Shown here one piece after another: positions 62,493-64,000 of a stretch of DNA of 64,000 bases (within the stretch, counting starts at the first letter, position 1; every line of letters starts with the position of its first letter). The position numbers and the translations under genes were made by a program. The stretch spans positions 2,852,001-2,916,000 of the forward strand of contig NZ_CP034570.1 of assembly GCF_003970695.1 (NCBI RefSeq), in the 5' to 3' direction. This stretch comes from Maribacter sp. MJ134 (lineage in GTDB: Bacteria > Bacteroidota > Bacteroidia > Flavobacteriales > Flavobacteriaceae). The notes below the pieces were generated by a model that did no database searches, was not told where the DNA came from, and worked only from the letters and a program-made list of their open reading frames with translations.

Positions 62493-63809
62493 CTATAAGT
62501 CAAATCCTAGATTAACCCCTAATTTCTTGGCAATTAGTTTATTGATTCTAGCTTTAAGTTCAGGAATACGAACACTTTCCAAAACATTGTTGGCAAAAGC
62601 GTACATTAAAAGTGCGCGTGCCTCCTTCTTAGGAATACCCCTTGTTTGCATGTAAAAAAGCGCATCTTCATCTAATTGACCAATTGTACAACCGTGGGAA
62701 CATTTTACATCATCCGCAAAAATTTCTAATTGCGGTTTCGTATTGATCGTTGCCTTATCACTAACAAGGATATTGTTATTTTGTTGAAAGGCGTTGGTCT
62801 TCTGCGCTATCTTGTCTACAATGATTTTACCGTTAAAAACCCCGGTAGAACTATCGCCATAAATTCCTTTATAATCTTGATGACTTTCACAATTAGGTTC
62901 AATATGATGCACCAAAGTATGATGGTCCACATGTTGTTTGTCTCCCAATATGGTAACTCCCTTCATGGTAGAGTCCATGTACTCGCCATTTTGAAAGAAA
63001 TTAAGATTGTTACGTGTTAGTTTACCGCCAAAAGAAAAGGTATGTACGCTCACATTACTTTTACTCTTTTGATTGATATAAGTATTATCTATCAAAGAAG
63101 CCTTAGCAGCGTCATTTTGGATTTTATAGTAGTCTATTATCGCATTTTCCGCAGCATAAATCTCTGTAACGGCATTGGTAAGCACTTCGTTAGAAGTAAG
63201 ACTTTGATGACGTTCTATAATCTGAACTTCCGCATTCTCCTCTACAATAACAAGGTTTCTTGGTTGCAGCATTAGCGATGCCTCGTTCCCTGTGGCAAAG
63301 TTTAAAATCTCCACCGGTTTTTTTGGCATCTTATTCTTTGGAATATAGATGTAAGCTCCCTCTCTACTGAAAGCCGTATTTAACGTTGTTAAGGACTCGT
63401 CTTTTGAGGCGACCTTATTAAAGTATACATCTATAATCTGTTTGTACATGGGTTTGGTCAAGGCCGAACTCATTAAACAGATATCTACCCCATCGTGTGT
63501 AGTTTCGGATAAGTGCGAACTATAAACTCCATCAATAAAGACAATTTTGTAGGTATCTATATCATGGATAAAATATTTTTTGACATCCTTATATTCAAGT
63601 GCGTTGTCCTGTTTAGGAAAAATGCTGAAATCTATTTTCTGGAGACTGTTCAACGAAGTATATTTCCAGGCTTCTTCCTTCTTGTTCGGAAACCCCTTTG
63701 CTTCAAAATTCTTTATGGCTTCCGTACGCACATCGTGAACAGGATGTTCTACGTCCACATTGTTCTCAAAGGCCATAAAAGAAGAAATTAATTTATCTTT
63801 TAAATCCAT
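62493..63809 (-). CDS. sufD: Fe-S assembly scaffold protein SufD
   Basis: A 438-residue SufD. The start at 63809 (MDLKDKLISSFMAF) is chosen over one five codons upstream. The N-terminal EAWKYTSLNSLQKIDFSIF and the beta-helix core GEYMDSTMKGVTILGDKQHV are typical, as are SSTGVFNGKIIVDKIAQKT and the C-terminal CSHGCTIGQLDEDALFYMQ. It works with SufB and SufC as the scaffold. sufC lies 40 nt upstream. Confidence 0.95.
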   Translation of the reverse strand: MDLKDKLISSFMAFENNVDVEHPVHDVRTEAIKNFEAKGFPNKKEEAWKYTSLNSLQKIDFSIFPKQDNALEYKDVKKYFIHDIDTYKIVFIDGVYSSHLSETTHDGVDICLMSSALTKPMYKQIIDVYFNKVASKDESLTTLNTAFSREGAYIYIPKNKMPKKPVEILNFATGNEASLMLQPRNLVIVEENAEVQIIERHQSLTSNEVLTNAVTEIYAAENAIIDYYKIQNDAAKASLIDNTYINQKSKSNVSVHTFSFGGKLTRNNLNFFQNGEYMDSTMKGVTILGDKQHVDHHTLVHHIEPNCESHQDYKGIYGDSSTGVFNGKIIVDKIAQKTNAFQQNNNILVSDKATINTKPQLEIFADDVKCSHGCTIGQLDEDALFYMQTRGIPKKEARALLMYAFANNVLESVRIPELKARINKLIAKKLGVNLGFDL

Positions 63810-63849
63810 TTTTTTAATTTTCAATTTGCAGAAAAATCACGGGTTACCC

Positions 63850-64000
63850 CTAAACGGCAGCCTCTTGCTTAATCCAATCGTATCCTTTCTCCTCTAGTTC
63901 CAGTGCCAATTCCTTACCTCCAGATTTTACAATTTTACCGTTATGTAGTACGTGAACAAAATCAGGAACTATATAATCTAAAAGTCTTTGATAGTGTGTA
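63850..64000 (-). CDS. sufC: Fe-S assembly ATPase SufC, C-terminal part (cut by window edge)
   Basis: The last 49 codons of sufC, running off the right edge. The translation [20 protein letters not shown], followed by [19 protein letters not shown], matches the H-loop and C-terminal region of SufC ATPases. The frame ends in TAG. It confirms the order sufC-sufD on the minus strand; sufB is expected beyond the window. Confidence 0.93.
   Translation of the reverse strand, partial: THYQRLLDYIVPDFVHVLHNGKIVKSGGKELALELEEKGYDWIKQEAAV

Overview
The window is a gene-dense chromosomal segment from a bacterium of the phylum Bacteroidota, almost certainly a marine Flavobacteriaceae (Maribacter/Zobellia-like; the genus cannot be fixed from sequence alone). 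The evidence is a secreted subtilase with a type IX secretion C-terminal domain, many exact TAnnTTTG (-7) promoter boxes instead of sigma70 boxes, no clear Shine-Dalgarno sequences, flavobacterial families (DUF3078, DUF2480, DUF3109, DUF1460, the ABC-permease/M1-peptidase fusion), and A+T-rich DNA. I see no rRNA, tRNA, CRISPR array, prophage or intact insertion sequence.

Layout. 1-7.1 kb: a TPR/LytS-type sensor kinase, DUF3109 protein, MarC, a small membrane protein, a CtpA-type protease overlapping dCMP deaminase, a HupE/UreJ-like protein, a REP-like hairpin doublet, and a TerB/J-domain protein. 7.2-16.4 kb: bacilliredoxin, PlsC, an HD hydrolase, a GT2 glycosyltransferase, an SPL-like radical SAM protein, a secreted unknown, enoyl-CoA hydratase, an NtrY-like kinase and HemJ. 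16.5-24.2 kb: two tandem ~1040-residue sortilin/BNR-propeller proteins, an overlooked 39-residue membrane ORF, and a lactonase-type propeller lipoprotein. 24.3-36.6 kb: the heme region, with hemH, mscS, a DUF1460 protein, an AraC regulator divergent from hemA-hemCD, a four-helix-bundle gene inserted in the operon, hemE, trkH, a GNAT, hemF, a 49-residue lysine-rich ORF and phzF-like. 36.6-43 kb: a small accessory-looking pocket (lipoprotein, HEIIH protein, truncated gene), then the ABC-permease/M1 fusion and its ATPase. 43.1-57.9 kb: hemB, serine hydrolase, CNNM/CorC-like protein, Ogt, penicillin acylase, a DEDD exonuclease, the T9SS subtilase, an EEP hydrolase and HflX. 58.1-64 kb: the SUF iron-sulfur operon on the minus strand (sufC end, sufD, an outer-membrane barrel, sufS, sufE, sufT, DUF2480, DUF3078).

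How the genes fit together. hemA, hemCD, hemE, hemF, hemB, hemH and hemJ are all here. Together with hemL (not in the window) they cover the C5 route from glutamyl-tRNA to protoheme. The AraC-family gene next to hemA, with a perfect inverted repeat just upstream of it, is the likely local regulator. The SUF operon supplies Fe-S clusters. No clearly novel multi-gene system was found. The observations most worth checking are the four-helix-bundle gene with inverted flanks inside the hem operon, several strong non-coding palindromes, a possible small RNA after hflX, two unannotated small ORFs, and a decapitated gene at 38.2-38.45 kb.
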